From assembly GCA_964465145.1 (NCBI GenBank), contig CAYXJR010000076.1, forward strand, positions 1 through 20,355: DNA of 20,355 bases, in the 5' to 3' direction. The notes under the pieces are model-generated. The model was not told the origin of the DNA and made no database searches. It worked only from the letters and a program-made list of their open reading frames with translations. The position numbers were made by a program, and so were the translations under genes. The DNA is from JAUVKA01 sp964465145 (GTDB taxonomy: Bacteria > Bacteroidota > Bacteroidia > Bacteroidales > UBA12481). Below are positions 8,291-16,345 of the stretch, piece after piece (the stretch's first letter is position 1; each line of letters starts with the position of its first letter).

Positions 8291-8844
8291 TTAATTAAGT
8301 CTTCAAGTTTTTCTGTAATAAGCCGGGCTCTTGCCTGAATCGACGATTGGGGTAATTCAAAAATAAGGTATCCGGATTCCTTATATGCTTCTTTTATTAA
8401 CCAGAACAGTTTTTCTGCCTCACTATAGTTTTCCTGTCTTATTGAATCTTTTTGATAAATCTCCTTCCATGGAGGGAGAAGGAAAATTGTGGAATGATAG
8501 CGGTATTTGTCGACCGCCCTTCTCAGGGCCTGGGGTGCTTCTATCCCCATATATTTTATGAAAGCCAGGCTATCCGGTATTCCGCGGTCGAAAAAAGAAG
8601 TATCACCTTGAGGTGCAGCCTGGTGTTGTACAATTCTTTTTTTCAGAATCTCTTTAAAAAATGAACCTTCTTTTCTTGCCTGTAAATTGCGGATCGGGGC
8701 TTCTCGCCCATCTTGAATCATATCCCTGGACGATTCTAAAAAAATGATGAATCCCATGCTCTCCAGCGACTTGATCAAGGAGGTTTTTCCTGATCCCGGC
8801 CCACCGGTAATCACAAAGCGATAATTTGTAACGGGTTCAATCAT
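8284..8844 (-). CDS. AAA_28-type P-loop NTPase (186 aa)
   Basis: A small single-domain ATP-binding protein, probably cytoplasmic. Residues 10-21 give a strand and Walker A (FVITGGPGSGKT, Lys20). The early LESMGFIIFLESSRDMI and the later FFDRGIPDSLAFI (Asp86) fit the family of predicted ATPases/kinases known as AAA_28 (PF13521), in which the DRG stretch takes the place of Walker B. Length is normal for that family. The substrate is unknown; relatives have been compared with small-molecule or nucleotide kinases, so kinase activity is inference. The gene follows enolase but is separated by a strong hairpin, and I see no TAnnTTTG box in front of it. Its 3' end overlaps the convergent TonB-like gene by 7 nt. 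Confidence 0.85.
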   Translation of the reverse strand: MIEPVTNYRFVITGGPGSGKTSLIKSLESMGFIIFLESSRDMIQDGREAPIRNLQARKEGSFFKEILKKRIVQHQAAPQGDTSFFDRGIPDSLAFIKYMGIEAPQALRRAVDKYRYHSTIFLLPPWKEIYQKDSIRQENYSEAEKLFWLIKEAYKESGYLIFELPQSSIQARARLITEKLEDLINY

Positions 8845-8871
8845 GTCGGAGAGCAGATTTTAATATCTAAA

Positions 8872-8906
8872 TAAACAATCCGGCATAAGTTACACCGGAT
8901 TGTTTA
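8872..8906 (-). terminator. Enolase terminator hairpin
   Basis: TAAACAATCCGG (8872-8883) and CCGGATTGTTTA (8895-8906) form a perfect 12-bp stem around an 11-nt loop, 22 nt past the enolase stop. On the minus strand the stem is followed by a T-rich run (TTTAGATATT). It separates eno from the downstream P-loop gene. Confidence 0.85.
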
Positions 8907-8927
8907 AAGAATTCATGTTGATTGTTC

Positions 8928-10211
8928 CTATAAAGCATTCTTAAAGGTTTTCAAACCTGCAAAAGTAGCGTGGTCGCCCAAGTGTCTTTCAATCCTCAGC
9001 AACTGATTGAATTTGGCTATGCGCTCACTGCGACAGCCTGAACCAGTTTTGATATGTCCTGCTGAGGTAGCTACAACAAGATCAGCAATAGTTGTGTCTT
9101 CTGTTTCGCCAGACCGATGGGAGATGAAACAATTAAAACCGTTCATTTTTGCTAATTCAATAGTCTCCAATGTTTCAGTAAGTGTACCGATTTGGTTGAG
9201 TTTGATCAGGATAGAATTGGCAGCGTGCTTGTCGATTGCCTCTTGCAAAATAGCCTTGTTAGTGCAGAGAAGGTCATCCCCAACAAGTTCGATCTTGCCG
9301 CCAAGCTCTTTCATCAGCAATTGCCAACCCGACCAATCATTTTCGTCCAACCCATCCTCGATTAAAACTATGGGATACTTATTCACCCAGTCTTTCCATA
9401 TCTCAATCATTTCTTCGGATGTTTTTTCTGACTGATCTGATTTAAAGAAGATGTATTTCCCATTTCTGTACATTTCACTGGTGGCGGGATCCAGGCATAT
9501 GGAAATGTCTTTGCCTGGCTCATATCCAGCTTTTTGAATGGCTTCTATTATTACCTCCATTGCTTCCTCATTAGATTTCAAATCCGGTGCATATCCCCCT
9601 TCGTCGCCAACCCCGGTAGAATAACCTTTATCTTTCAGAACGGTCTTGAGAGCGTGGAATGTTTCTATACCCATCTGAATTGCTGTGGCAAAATCAGGGG
9701 CATTATGAGGTGCTATCATGAATTCCTGAAAATCAACGCTATTTTGAGCATGGGAGCCTCCGTTGATTACATTCATTGCCGGTACAGGCAATACATTAGC
9801 ATTTGCACCTCCAAGATAACGGTAAAGGGGCAGGCCAACACTTTTTGCAGCAGCATGCGCAACGGCCAGAGAAACGCCCAGGATAGCATTGGCTCCCAGA
9901 TGAGCCTTATTGGGAGTACCATCCAGCTTTATCATCGTATAATCAATGTTTCTTTGCTCGTATGCACATAAACCAATAACGGCTGGTGCAATCAATTTAT
10001 TAACATTTGCCACTGCCTGAAGCACCCCTTTTCCCTGGTATCTCTTTGGATCCCCGTCTCGAAGTTCAACTGCTTCCTTTTCACCTGTTGAGGCACCTGA
10101 TGGAACAATAGCACTAGCAGATATTCCATTTTCAAGGCGGACTTCAACTTCAACTGTAGGATTACCTCTGGAGTCAAGCACTTCTTGTGCAAAAACACTC
10201 TTAATTTTCAT
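8928..10211 (-). CDS. eno: Enolase (phosphopyruvate hydratase, 427 aa)
   Basis: Glycolytic and gluconeogenic enzyme converting 2-phosphoglycerate to phosphoenolpyruvate with two magnesium ions; cytoplasmic. Length is that of bacterial enolases. Clear landmarks are the mobile loop SGASTGEKEAVELRDGD (38-54), VINGGSHAQNSVDFQEFM (148-165), GDEGGYAPDL, the metal-binding LDPATSEMY and LIEDGLDENDW stretches, LIKLNQIGTLTET with the catalytic Lys, and SHRSGETEDT with KTGSGCRSERIAKFNQLLRIE near the C-terminus. The ATG start follows a roughly 90-nt leader behind a TACCTTTG box at 10304-10311, and the gene ends before a 12-bp hairpin, so it is most likely monocistronic. Nothing odd in composition. Confidence 0.98.
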   Translation of the reverse strand: MKIKSVFAQEVLDSRGNPTVEVEVRLENGISASAIVPSGASTGEKEAVELRDGDPKRYQGKGVLQAVANVNKLIAPAVIGLCAYEQRNIDYTMIKLDGTPNKAHLGANAILGVSLAVAHAAAKSVGLPLYRYLGGANANVLPVPAMNVINGGSHAQNSVDFQEFMIAPHNAPDFATAIQMGIETFHALKTVLKDKGYSTGVGDEGGYAPDLKSNEEAMEVIIEAIQKAGYEPGKDISICLDPATSEMYRNGKYIFFKSDQSEKTSEEMIEIWKDWVNKYPIVLIEDGLDENDWSGWQLLMKELGGKIELVGDDLLCTNKAILQEAIDKHAANSILIKLNQIGTLTETLETIELAKMNGFNCFISHRSGETEDTTIADLVVATSAGHIKTGSGCRSERIAKFNQLLRIERHLGDHATFAGLKTFKNAL

Positions 10212-10303
10212 TCTAATCTATTTAATTGTTTGTAAATTGATTTTTTTATATGACAAGACACCATATATCCGGCATCTGAATCAACCAAAATATTTTGGCC
10301 AGG

Positions 10304-10311
10304 CAAAGGTA
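10304..10311 (-). promoter_or_regulatory. -7 box TACCTTTG for eno
   Basis: CAAAGGTA on the plus strand reads TACCTTTG on the minus strand, an exact TAnnTTTG box. It would give an untranslated leader of about 90 nt. No clear -33 TTTG was found at the expected spacing. Confidence 0.6.
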
Positions 10312-10414
10312 ATAAAATCCATCTTGAACCGGATGATTAATTGGCTAAATCCATTTTTTTGTTAGTAGTATAACAATCCTTATTTCGGTAGTATCAGCTT
10401 AGATAATCAATTGT

Positions 10415-10978
10415 CTAAAAGCCCTTTGATTCATAATCCGAAATCCATATAAGTTCCTGTGCGCCAAGGTCATTTCCGGTTTTGCGAGCCAGGACAAAAA
10501 GGTAATCTGATAAACGATTTATATAAATCAGCATATTTATATCCATTTGAATCTCCTCAGCAAGATGCACCATAATTCTTTCCACACGCCGGCATACTGT
10601 TCTAGCTATATGACATTGAGCGACCAGGGGATGGCCGCCAGGAATTATGAAGTTTTTGAGAGGTGGCAGCACATCAAGCATACGGTCAATATCAAGTTCC
10701 AGTTCCCTGATATCAGATTCCTTGATTGTTGGAAGCCTGGCAGCCATATGGGGATCATCCACTGCCAGGTGGGAAGAAATTGAGAATACCCTGTTTTGAA
10801 TACGGATCAAGAGTTTTTTTGCCAGGGGATCGGGGACCTCTGAGCCTAAAAGGCCCAGATGGGAATTTAACTCATCAACGCTGCCGTATGCTTCCAGCCT
10901 GGGATGGTATTTTGGGACTCTAGTGCCACTGGCCAGGGCGGTTTTCCCTTTATCGCCGGTTCTGGTGTATATACGCAT
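10415..10978 (-). CDS. PduO-type ATP:cob(I)alamin adenosyltransferase (187 aa)
   Basis: Transfers the adenosyl group of ATP to cob(I)alamin to make coenzyme B12 (adenosylcobalamin); cytoplasmic, trimeric in the family. The N-terminal ATP-binding TRTGDKGKTAL (5-15) and GSVDELNSHLG (32-42), the central FIIPGG (110-115) with HIARTVCRRVER (123-134), and the C-terminal INRLSDYLFVLAR (153-165) are the hallmarks of the PduO/MMAB type, and length is typical. It starts 20 nt after the stop of the gene at 10999-11940 and is probably cotranscribed with it. No other cobalamin genes or B12-dependent enzymes are visible here, and no B12 riboswitch was recognised upstream. Confidence 0.94.
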   Translation of the reverse strand: MRIYTRTGDKGKTALASGTRVPKYHPRLEAYGSVDELNSHLGLLGSEVPDPLAKKLLIRIQNRVFSISSHLAVDDPHMAARLPTIKESDIRELELDIDRMLDVLPPLKNFIIPGGHPLVAQCHIARTVCRRVERIMVHLAEEIQMDINMLIYINRLSDYLFVLARKTGNDLGAQELIWISDYESKGF

Positions 10979-10998
10979 ATTAATAGTCTTAATTGTTT

Positions 10999-11940
10999 TT
11001 AATTCTTAGGTTTCGTTTCAAGGTTTTGAAGATGCAATTTACCCTTTTTAAATTTTATCACTTTACATAATATTTTTTCAGGTTTATAAAAAGGCCTGTC
11101 TTTTTGCCAGGAATGGGCCATGACTTTATTTTCCTGACCGAAATGATCTCCCAGCCAGATTAATTTGGTCTGCTCCCCAAAAGGATTAAAGTTCACTTCC
11201 ATTCTCAGGAACCTGAAATAATATGTTTCTCCAACTTGATAGAATGGATTATCCGGCTCAATCTTATAAGTGCCATCAGGCCTGAGCGCAATTACCCTGC
11301 CATGAATAAATTGACCAATATTAAAGTTGAAATGCCAATAAAAATCTTTAAGGATCAGGTGATATCTTCCATCCGGATCTTCGAGAACATAGTAAACTTT
11401 CCCAGTGTGTTCTTTCTCATCAACCAGATTGAAATGATAGTATTCACCTATTTGCAGGCGAACTTTTGTAGCCATGAAGCTTGGTTGGGTAAGGTGAAGC
11501 TCAGCTTTTTTTATGCGATTGACCCGGCACGACAAATGTGAATGACCCGGGACAAGGTTAATTGGGTCGTCAATATGGCATGGCCAATCCTTCCCGTGTA
11601 AGTCTCTTATCCATGCTGTATGCATAACATTGCCCCATGCATCAGAGCTGGAGGCCAGGCTAACCACCAAAAAATTATAGACTTCACCTGACTGATAATA
11701 AGGATGTTCAGGCTCCAGAAAGATTTGCCCTGAACAATTGATTTTATCTACGGTACATTTAATAGTCTGGCCAATACTAAAGTGATATAGTGTATAGTAC
11801 GAGGCATTCATAAGATGTTTTTTGTTATTGGGACCAATCAGTATAAATGCCTCCTGATCTTCAGCGGGTAAAATAACCTTGTTGTGAATCAAAAAAAGAT
11901 AACTTTCCCCTTCAGTTAGTATATTTGGTTCTTTTTGCAT
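10999..11940 (-). CDS. Hypothetical protein with duplicated OB/S1-like module pairs (313 aa)
   Basis: Not a named family to me. No signal peptide or membrane segment, so probably cytoplasmic. The sequence is an internal duplication with order A-B-A'-B'. A (about 10-82) and A' (about 161-233) both end in a block like IGQ.I...V......G...(L/I)EP..P(Y/F)Y, as in SIGQTIKCTVDKINCSGQIF and NIGQFIHGRVIALRPDGTY. B (83-152) and B' (234-307) start Q.GE.Y.F and end with PG/PE..L.C.V..I(K)KG(E/K)LHL. Alternating short beta strands and a GxxxxGxV pattern near the end of each module suggest OB/S1-like barrels, which often bind RNA or other polyanions. The cobalamin adenosyltransferase starts 20 nt downstream. 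A nucleic-acid-binding role is inference only. The start is the ATG before QKEPN. Confidence 0.75.
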   Translation of the reverse strand: MQKEPNILTEGESYLFLIHNKVILPAEDQEAFILIGPNNKKHLMNASYYTLYHFSIGQTIKCTVDKINCSGQIFLEPEHPYYQSGEVYNFLVVSLASSSDAWGNVMHTAWIRDLHGKDWPCHIDDPINLVPGHSHLSCRVNRIKKAELHLTQPSFMATKVRLQIGEYYHFNLVDEKEHTGKVYYVLEDPDGRYHLILKDFYWHFNFNIGQFIHGRVIALRPDGTYKIEPDNPFYQVGETYYFRFLRMEVNFNPFGEQTKLIWLGDHFGQENKVMAHSWQKDRPFYKPEKILCKVIKFKKGKLHLQNLETKPKN

Positions 11941-12044
11941 TGGATGCGAATGATCAATGAAATTTATGAATAATTATTGATAAAGATTATATTAGCTTTT
12001 GAGATAAGAAGCTATTTGTTACTTATACAAACACAAAATCAAAT

Positions 12045-12506
12045 ATGACAAAGGTATTTCACATGGATGGTACAGATAAGAAGATTATTCGAATTTTGTC
12101 GGAAAATGCACGTACCTCATTTCTGGAAATAGCCAGGCAATGTGGTATGTCGGGTGCTGCCATTCATCAGCGAGTATCGCGACTGGAAAAATCTGGAATT
12201 ATTTCAGGATCGGGGATAAGACTATCCCCACCGAATATGGGGTATTCCACTTGTGCCTTTATAGGGGTATTCCTGGAAAAAGCGATAATGTATCATAAGG
12301 CAATCAAAGAGCTTGAAAAGATACCAGAAGTTGTTGAATGTCATTATACAACAGGTAATTATGCGATATTCCTAAAAATTTACTGTAAGAATAACCAGGA
12401 CTTGATGCAAGTTTTGAGTGATCATATCCAAAAGATACCTGGTGTTTCCAGTACAGAAACTTTCATCAGTCTGGAGCAGGGAATTAGCAGGGAGTTGTTG
12501 CCTTAA
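12045..12506 (+). CDS. Lrp/AsnC-family transcriptional regulator (153 aa)
   Basis: A predicted DNA-binding regulator that may respond to an amino acid or related small molecule. The N-terminal winged helix-turn-helix has TDKKIIRILSENAR followed by FLEIARQCGMSGAAIHQRVSRLEKSGII. The C-terminal RAM/alpha-beta sandwich includes GYSTCAFIGVFLEK and PEVVECHYTTGNYAIFLKIY. The HTH wording SGAAIHQR and the ECHYTTG stretch are typical of a Bacteroidota subgroup. A second in-frame ATG at 12063 would remove six residues; the longer form matches relatives I recall, so I keep 12045, but neither has a Shine-Dalgarno sequence. It is divergent from the OB-module gene (104 nt apart), and its stop overlaps the convergent serine hydrolase stop by 4 nt. 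Its target is not visible. Confidence 0.92.
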   Translation: MTKVFHMDGTDKKIIRILSENARTSFLEIARQCGMSGAAIHQRVSRLEKSGIISGSGIRLSPPNMGYSTCAFIGVFLEKAIMYHKAIKELEKIPEVVECHYTTGNYAIFLKIYCKNNQDLMQVLSDHIQKIPGVSSTETFISLEQGISRELLP

Positions 12507-13996
12507 CGGGTACTGGTATTATACATCAACATACGAATCAGATAATTGTCCTCTTCATCAAAAATCAATCTCATAAAAAGGCTCTTACGACTGCCTTCTT
12601 CCATGTAAGAGAGATTTAAGTCCATAATCCGGTGATCAGTAACTGTAACATGATCGATCTTGATCTGTCTGTAATTTTGTTTAAGGTTATTAAGAACTTC
12701 CTGAATATGCCCGGGGCTGTGTTTTTTCTTCAGGTAATCTGCAAATAATCCATCCAGAACAGAAAGATCATTAATAGGTTCATCTGTGTTCAGCATGGCA
12801 AGGAATTTTCCTGCAACTTCTCCTATCCTGTTTTCAGGCAAAGAATCAAGACATTCCTGAACCGCCCCTTGAACTTTTGGTTCAAAATTCGGCCAGAATA
12901 TGATCTTAGCCAATTCCCACGAGATATTGTCATTTCCAGGTTTATCAACATTCGATAAAAGCAGTATTGTAACTTCTTCAGTTTTATAATTTATCAAATC
13001 GGTATAAAATCTTCTATTACCACCGTTATGCGCTATGACTTTAGTGTCCCGGGAAGACTTCAAAATAACCCATCCGTAGCTATAATAAGAATTGGCTTTC
13101 TTACCCTCTTTTACATGAGGGAAAAACAGCTTTTCTTTTTCAGCTTCTGAAAGTATTCGGGTACCTTCCATTGCCTTCATCCAGGACATTAGATCCGATG
13201 AAGAACTTATCATCCCGCCATTTGCTTTGAGATTCCAGTAGGGCCCGTCAGTGGACCATGGCATATCCATCGGTTTACCCCAATCTTCGCATTTTCGATA
13301 GCCATTAGCAACATTTCCTTCCTCCCAAAGCGGAATCACATAACCGGTATGTTCCATCCCGGCTGGCTTAAATAATTTCTCATTTAGATATTCTTCGTAA
13401 GTCATTCCGGATACCTTCTCAATCACTGCCCCTAACAAGCTATATCCTGCATGGGAATATTGATATGAAGTTCCAGGATCGCTTATTAGTTCACTAGAAA
13501 ACAGACTGTTCAGAAAATCGCTTTTATTAGTCCGTTTATAATCATTTCCAACGGACTTAATAAGCCCGGATGTGTGGGTCAATAATTGATGAAGGTTGAT
13601 AGAGCGCTTATCTTCAGGAATATCCGGGAAGAACTTTCCTAATGTATCTTCCACACTCAGTTTACCTTCTATCTCAAGCTTGAGTATTCCTGATGCTGTA
13701 AATTGTTTTGTAAGAGACCCAATGTCAAAAACTGTTTGATTGGAAATAGGAATTTGTTTTTCCTTATTGGCATATCCAAACGTCCTGGAAAATATGGGTT
13801 GATCCTTTATTTTTATACTAATAATACCAGAGAAGCCATTTTGTTCTTCCCAATCCAGATACGAACTGATCTTATCGAATACAGGATCTGCAGGGCTCTT
13901 GGCGGATTTATCCAATTGGTGGCAAGCCTGAAACAAAAGGGGGCTCAGGAAAACAATCAGAACAAATGTCTTATTGCGGAATTGGTTAATTTTCAC
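12503..13996 (-). CDS. Class C beta-lactamase-like serine hydrolase, likely lipoprotein (497 aa)
   Basis: A predicted exported serine hydrolase of the beta-lactamase/D-alanyl-D-alanine carboxypeptidase fold (PF00144), acting on a peptide, ester or amide outside the inner membrane. SLTK (Ser94, Lys97) is the nucleophile motif, YSH (Tyr180-His182) stands at the YxN position, and HNG (His323-Gly325) is the third motif. The N-terminus has a hydrophobic stretch ending FQAC (Cys25), an imperfect lipobox. About 120 C-terminal residues after the catalytic domain form a DUF-like tail. The start is GTG, 4 nt after a TAGTTTTG -7 box, which implies an almost leaderless message. True beta-lactamase activity should not be assumed. 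It lies 81 nt downstream of the HD gene. Confidence 0.9.
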   Translation of the reverse strand: MKINQFRNKTFVLIVFLSPLLFQACHQLDKSAKSPADPVFDKISSYLDWEEQNGFSGIISIKIKDQPIFSRTFGYANKEKQIPISNQTVFDIGSLTKQFTASGILKLEIEGKLSVEDTLGKFFPDIPEDKRSINLHQLLTHTSGLIKSVGNDYKRTNKSDFLNSLFSSELISDPGTSYQYSHAGYSLLGAVIEKVSGMTYEEYLNEKLFKPAGMEHTGYVIPLWEEGNVANGYRKCEDWGKPMDMPWSTDGPYWNLKANGGMISSSSDLMSWMKAMEGTRILSEAEKEKLFFPHVKEGKKANSYYSYGWVILKSSRDTKVIAHNGGNRRFYTDLINYKTEEVTILLLSNVDKPGNDNISWELAKIIFWPNFEPKVQGAVQECLDSLPENRIGEVAGKFLAMLNTDEPINDLSVLDGLFADYLKKKHSPGHIQEVLNNLKQNYRQIKIDHVTVTDHRIMDLNLSYMEEGSRKSLFMRLIFDEEDNYLIRMLMYNTSTR

Positions 13997-14000
13997 AATT

Positions 14001-14008
14001 CAAAACTA
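14001..14008 (-). promoter_or_regulatory. -7 box TAGTTTTG adjacent to the serine hydrolase start
   Basis: CAAAACTA on the plus strand reads TAGTTTTG on the minus strand, an exact TAnnTTTG. Only four bases (AATT) separate it from the GTG start at 13996, so transcription would start at or within a few nt of the start codon. No good -33 element at 19-20 nt. Confidence 0.4.
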
Positions 14009-14077
14009 CCAAGCAGTTGGCAATTCAGCTATGTAAAAAAAAATAAAAATACTTAAAAATTGTTAACGTATAGAGGC

Positions 14078-14617
14078 TTACAACTCCAGTAGCGATTGTT
14101 GGTTTTGAAGAACAGAAATTATAAAGACTATATGCTTATCCAGGTCTAAATTTGCAATTTCCATGGATTTATAGATCTCATCCCTGTCGACCCCTGCTGC
14201 GAACCCCTTGGTTTTAAGTTTCTTTATTACCGATTTTGGAGTCATTCCCTCAAGCCGGGTAGGACGCATAAGGCTGGTAGCTATTATAAATCCAGTCAAT
14301 TCATCTACAGCCAAAAGATATTTAGCCAAATCGGAATCATAGCATTGGCCCCATTTTGTATAATGGGCAGATATTGCGTGAGCAATTTTATTTTCATTTC
14401 TTTCTCTGAGCAAGTTTACAATGATGTTAGGATGTTTCTCAGGATATTTTTGATAATCCGCATCATGCAGCAAACCTGCAATGGCCCATTCTTCCGTATC
14501 CTCTCCCAATAATTGAGCATAGGCTTTCATCACCATTGAGACAGTTCGACAATGGCGGATAAGACTGGGGTCATCCACAAAACCCAGCAGGATTTCTTCG
14601 GCTTCACTGAATTTCAT
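14078..14617 (-). CDS. HD-domain metal-dependent hydrolase (179 aa)
   Basis: A predicted cytoplasmic metal-dependent phosphohydrolase of the HD superfamily; substrate unknown. The metal ligands follow family order: His22 in LIRHCRTV, the His51-Asp52 pair in GLLHDADYQKYPEKHP, a further histidine in AISAHYTKWG (about 85), and Asp105 in LLAVDELTGF. The C-terminal half (LEGMTPKSVIKKLKTKGFAAGVDRDEI) matches small HDIG-type proteins of this length. It starts 4 nt after the stop of the C69 dipeptidase gene, so the two are almost certainly cotranscribed. Relatives hydrolyse nucleotides or related phosphoesters; the substrate cannot be told from sequence. Confidence 0.9.
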   Translation of the reverse strand: MKFSEAEEILLGFVDDPSLIRHCRTVSMVMKAYAQLLGEDTEEWAIAGLLHDADYQKYPEKHPNIIVNLLRERNENKIAHAISAHYTKWGQCYDSDLAKYLLAVDELTGFIIATSLMRPTRLEGMTPKSVIKKLKTKGFAAGVDRDEIYKSMEIANLDLDKHIVFIISVLQNQQSLLEL

Positions 14618-14621
14618 AATA

Positions 14622-16097
14622 TTATTTTTTATTTTTCTTAGCCATTTTCCAGCTGTGAGTAGCCAGAGCAGAAGTAATGCGGGTTAATATTTCATTCGCA
14701 AGATCTGGATTTTTATTGTACTTATTCAAGGCCATATTTTCGATTTTACCCTGTTTTTTAAACAGCTTATTTTCCAGTTTGTCTTTCTGTTTCCGAATTT
14801 TGATAACCCTTTCACCATAATCCTCATTTACCCACTCGGATAGCTCAACAAAAGACCAGAAGGCATGGCCGTCATAACGATCATGAATATCCTCCGGTGG
14901 ATTATAATGATCAGATAATTCATTAAGATAAGCCTGTTTTGCAAAACCCTCAGGAACTTTTGTTATACCGCTGTACCATGGTATAAATGGCTGAATATCC
15001 GGCCACTGAGGAGCCAACCACATAACCGTACCAATTTCCACCGGCAGCCAATTTCGACACTCAGTGACAAAGCCGTATACTGAAGCTTTCCCGCAAATCA
15101 TGGAACCATTCATATCATAAGGGCTGCCCAGAGTGTAATTTTTACTTTTATCCATATCAGTGCCTTCATAATGATATGCTAGAATATCCATGAGCTTTTG
15201 TTTGCTTATTTTCTCTTTTGGGACAAAAGAATATGGAAAATCATCATCTCTGTCAAAGGGCATATCAAATTTATGATAAGCTCCCCAGGCTCGTGAGGTA
15301 TTACCTGGATGAGTAAGTGAATTAGTTGCCCCATAGGTTTTCCTGAAATTAAAGGGACCATCCGTAGAGGGATTGTACCATCCCCTCCTAACTGCATATT
15401 CAATCAGATCCCTGCAGGCTAAGAAGTTACTCTTATCCTCAAGATTGATCTCTTCTATTGTGTAATTATTTGGCAGCACCATCACCTGGTTGTCCGGAAC
15501 TCGTTGAGCCACCCAATGTTTTCCCCTTACAACCGACAAGGTCCATGCTTCATTTGCATCAGCTATGCAATAGGTTCTTCCAGAACCGGTATATCCAAAT
15601 TGTTCAACCAGATCACCTCCAAGGATAACCGCATCTCTTGCCGTTTTTGCTCTCTCAGCCATCAGGCCTCTTAGTCTATAGGCGATCCCCCCATCCGTAA
15701 TGCCGGGATCTTTTTCCCGTGATGAGCAGGAATTTGATGCTATGCAAACACCATATTCATTGAGGTATGAATCAGAAAAGTCCATTCCTGGTATTTCGAG
15801 CCATAGCATTTTAGCAGTTCTTTCTACCTGCCCATAAAGCCCGCCATTTTTCAATTCAACTTGCTCTCCCTCATGATATACTTCGGCTTTTTTGATATAC
15901 CAGTTGACCAATTGCTTCCCAAAATCATCCTCAATATGTGCAAATAACACACTGCCGTCGTCTGTGGCTCCTTTGCCAGCCATTATAGTGAAGCAATTAT
16001 ATACAGCTTTTTCTGAATCTGTATTTGCTTGTGCAAAGCATGAATGTAATGGTAGCAGTAAGACCACTAAGCACGTAAGTGTATAAAACTTATTCAT
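14622..16097 (-). CDS. C69-family dipeptidase (491 aa), exported
   Basis: A predicted N-terminal nucleophile dipeptidase of peptidase family C69 (PF03577), cleaving dipeptides in the periplasm or outside. A signal peptide (about 1-23, ending HSCFAQA) precedes catalytic Cys35 in YNCFTIMAGKGATDDGSVL; in the family the cysteine becomes the new N-terminus by autoprocessing. The following FAHIEDDFG matches the usual NED stretch, loosely. Further family-like blocks are RTYCIADANEAWTLSVVRG, HWVAQRVPDNQVMVLPNNY and a C-terminal amphipathic Lys/Glu-rich helix. Length is typical. The HD gene starts 4 nt downstream. A TAACATTTG sequence about 70 nt upstream is close to, but not exactly, a TAnnTTTG box. 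Confidence 0.93.
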   Translation of the reverse strand: MNKFYTLTCLVVLLLPLHSCFAQANTDSEKAVYNCFTIMAGKGATDDGSVLFAHIEDDFGKQLVNWYIKKAEVYHEGEQVELKNGGLYGQVERTAKMLWLEIPGMDFSDSYLNEYGVCIASNSCSSREKDPGITDGGIAYRLRGLMAERAKTARDAVILGGDLVEQFGYTGSGRTYCIADANEAWTLSVVRGKHWVAQRVPDNQVMVLPNNYTIEEINLEDKSNFLACRDLIEYAVRRGWYNPSTDGPFNFRKTYGATNSLTHPGNTSRAWGAYHKFDMPFDRDDDFPYSFVPKEKISKQKLMDILAYHYEGTDMDKSKNYTLGSPYDMNGSMICGKASVYGFVTECRNWLPVEIGTVMWLAPQWPDIQPFIPWYSGITKVPEGFAKQAYLNELSDHYNPPEDIHDRYDGHAFWSFVELSEWVNEDYGERVIKIRKQKDKLENKLFKKQGKIENMALNKYNKNPDLANEILTRITSALATHSWKMAKKNKK

Positions 16098-16286
16098 TTG
16101 ACTTGTGTTATTATTTTACTGGCTAAAAATACCAAGGAGAACTGAATAAGAAAAGGAATAAAAGGCAAATGTTAAAATAATGTTAAGTTAGACATATATA
16201 AATAGTTATGCTTCTTTTTTTGGTTAGTTTTTTGGTTTTCTCTAATCTCTCTAATAGCCTGTCGAAAACATTTGCTCTGAAGTATT

Positions 16287-16320
16287 AAGAGGCCATTTTC
16301 CTTAGAGGAGATGGCCTCTT
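16287..16320. terminator. Hairpin downstream of the pyrD region, possibly bidirectional
   Basis: AAGAGGCCAT (16287-16296) and ATGGCCTCTT (16311-16320) form a perfect 10-bp stem with a 14-nt loop. On the plus strand it is followed by TTCTATTTT, the better U-tract, yet no plus-strand gene was found upstream. On the minus strand it lies 26 nt past the stop of the possible small ORF that follows pyrD. The rest of the 16098-16345 gap is AT-rich with nothing recognisable. Confidence 0.65.
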
Positions 16321-16345
16321 TCTATTTTATCAGTGTTTGTCTGGA

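Noticed and set aside
9534..9971. 145-codon plus-strand open frame inside enolase
   Set aside because: It is antisense to highly conserved eno codons, has no recognisable domain, and enolase is certain on the other strand.
10212..10414. B12 riboswitch or small gene between the adenosyltransferase and eno
   Set aside because: The stretch lies downstream of the adenosyltransferase, has no cobalamin-box sequence that I recognise, and no open frame of note.
12049..12056. TACCTTTG on the minus strand as promoter for the OB-module gene
   Set aside because: The sequence matches TAnnTTTG and would give a leader of about 105 nt, but it overlaps codons 2-4 of the Lrp gene and no -33 box is found, so it was not listed.
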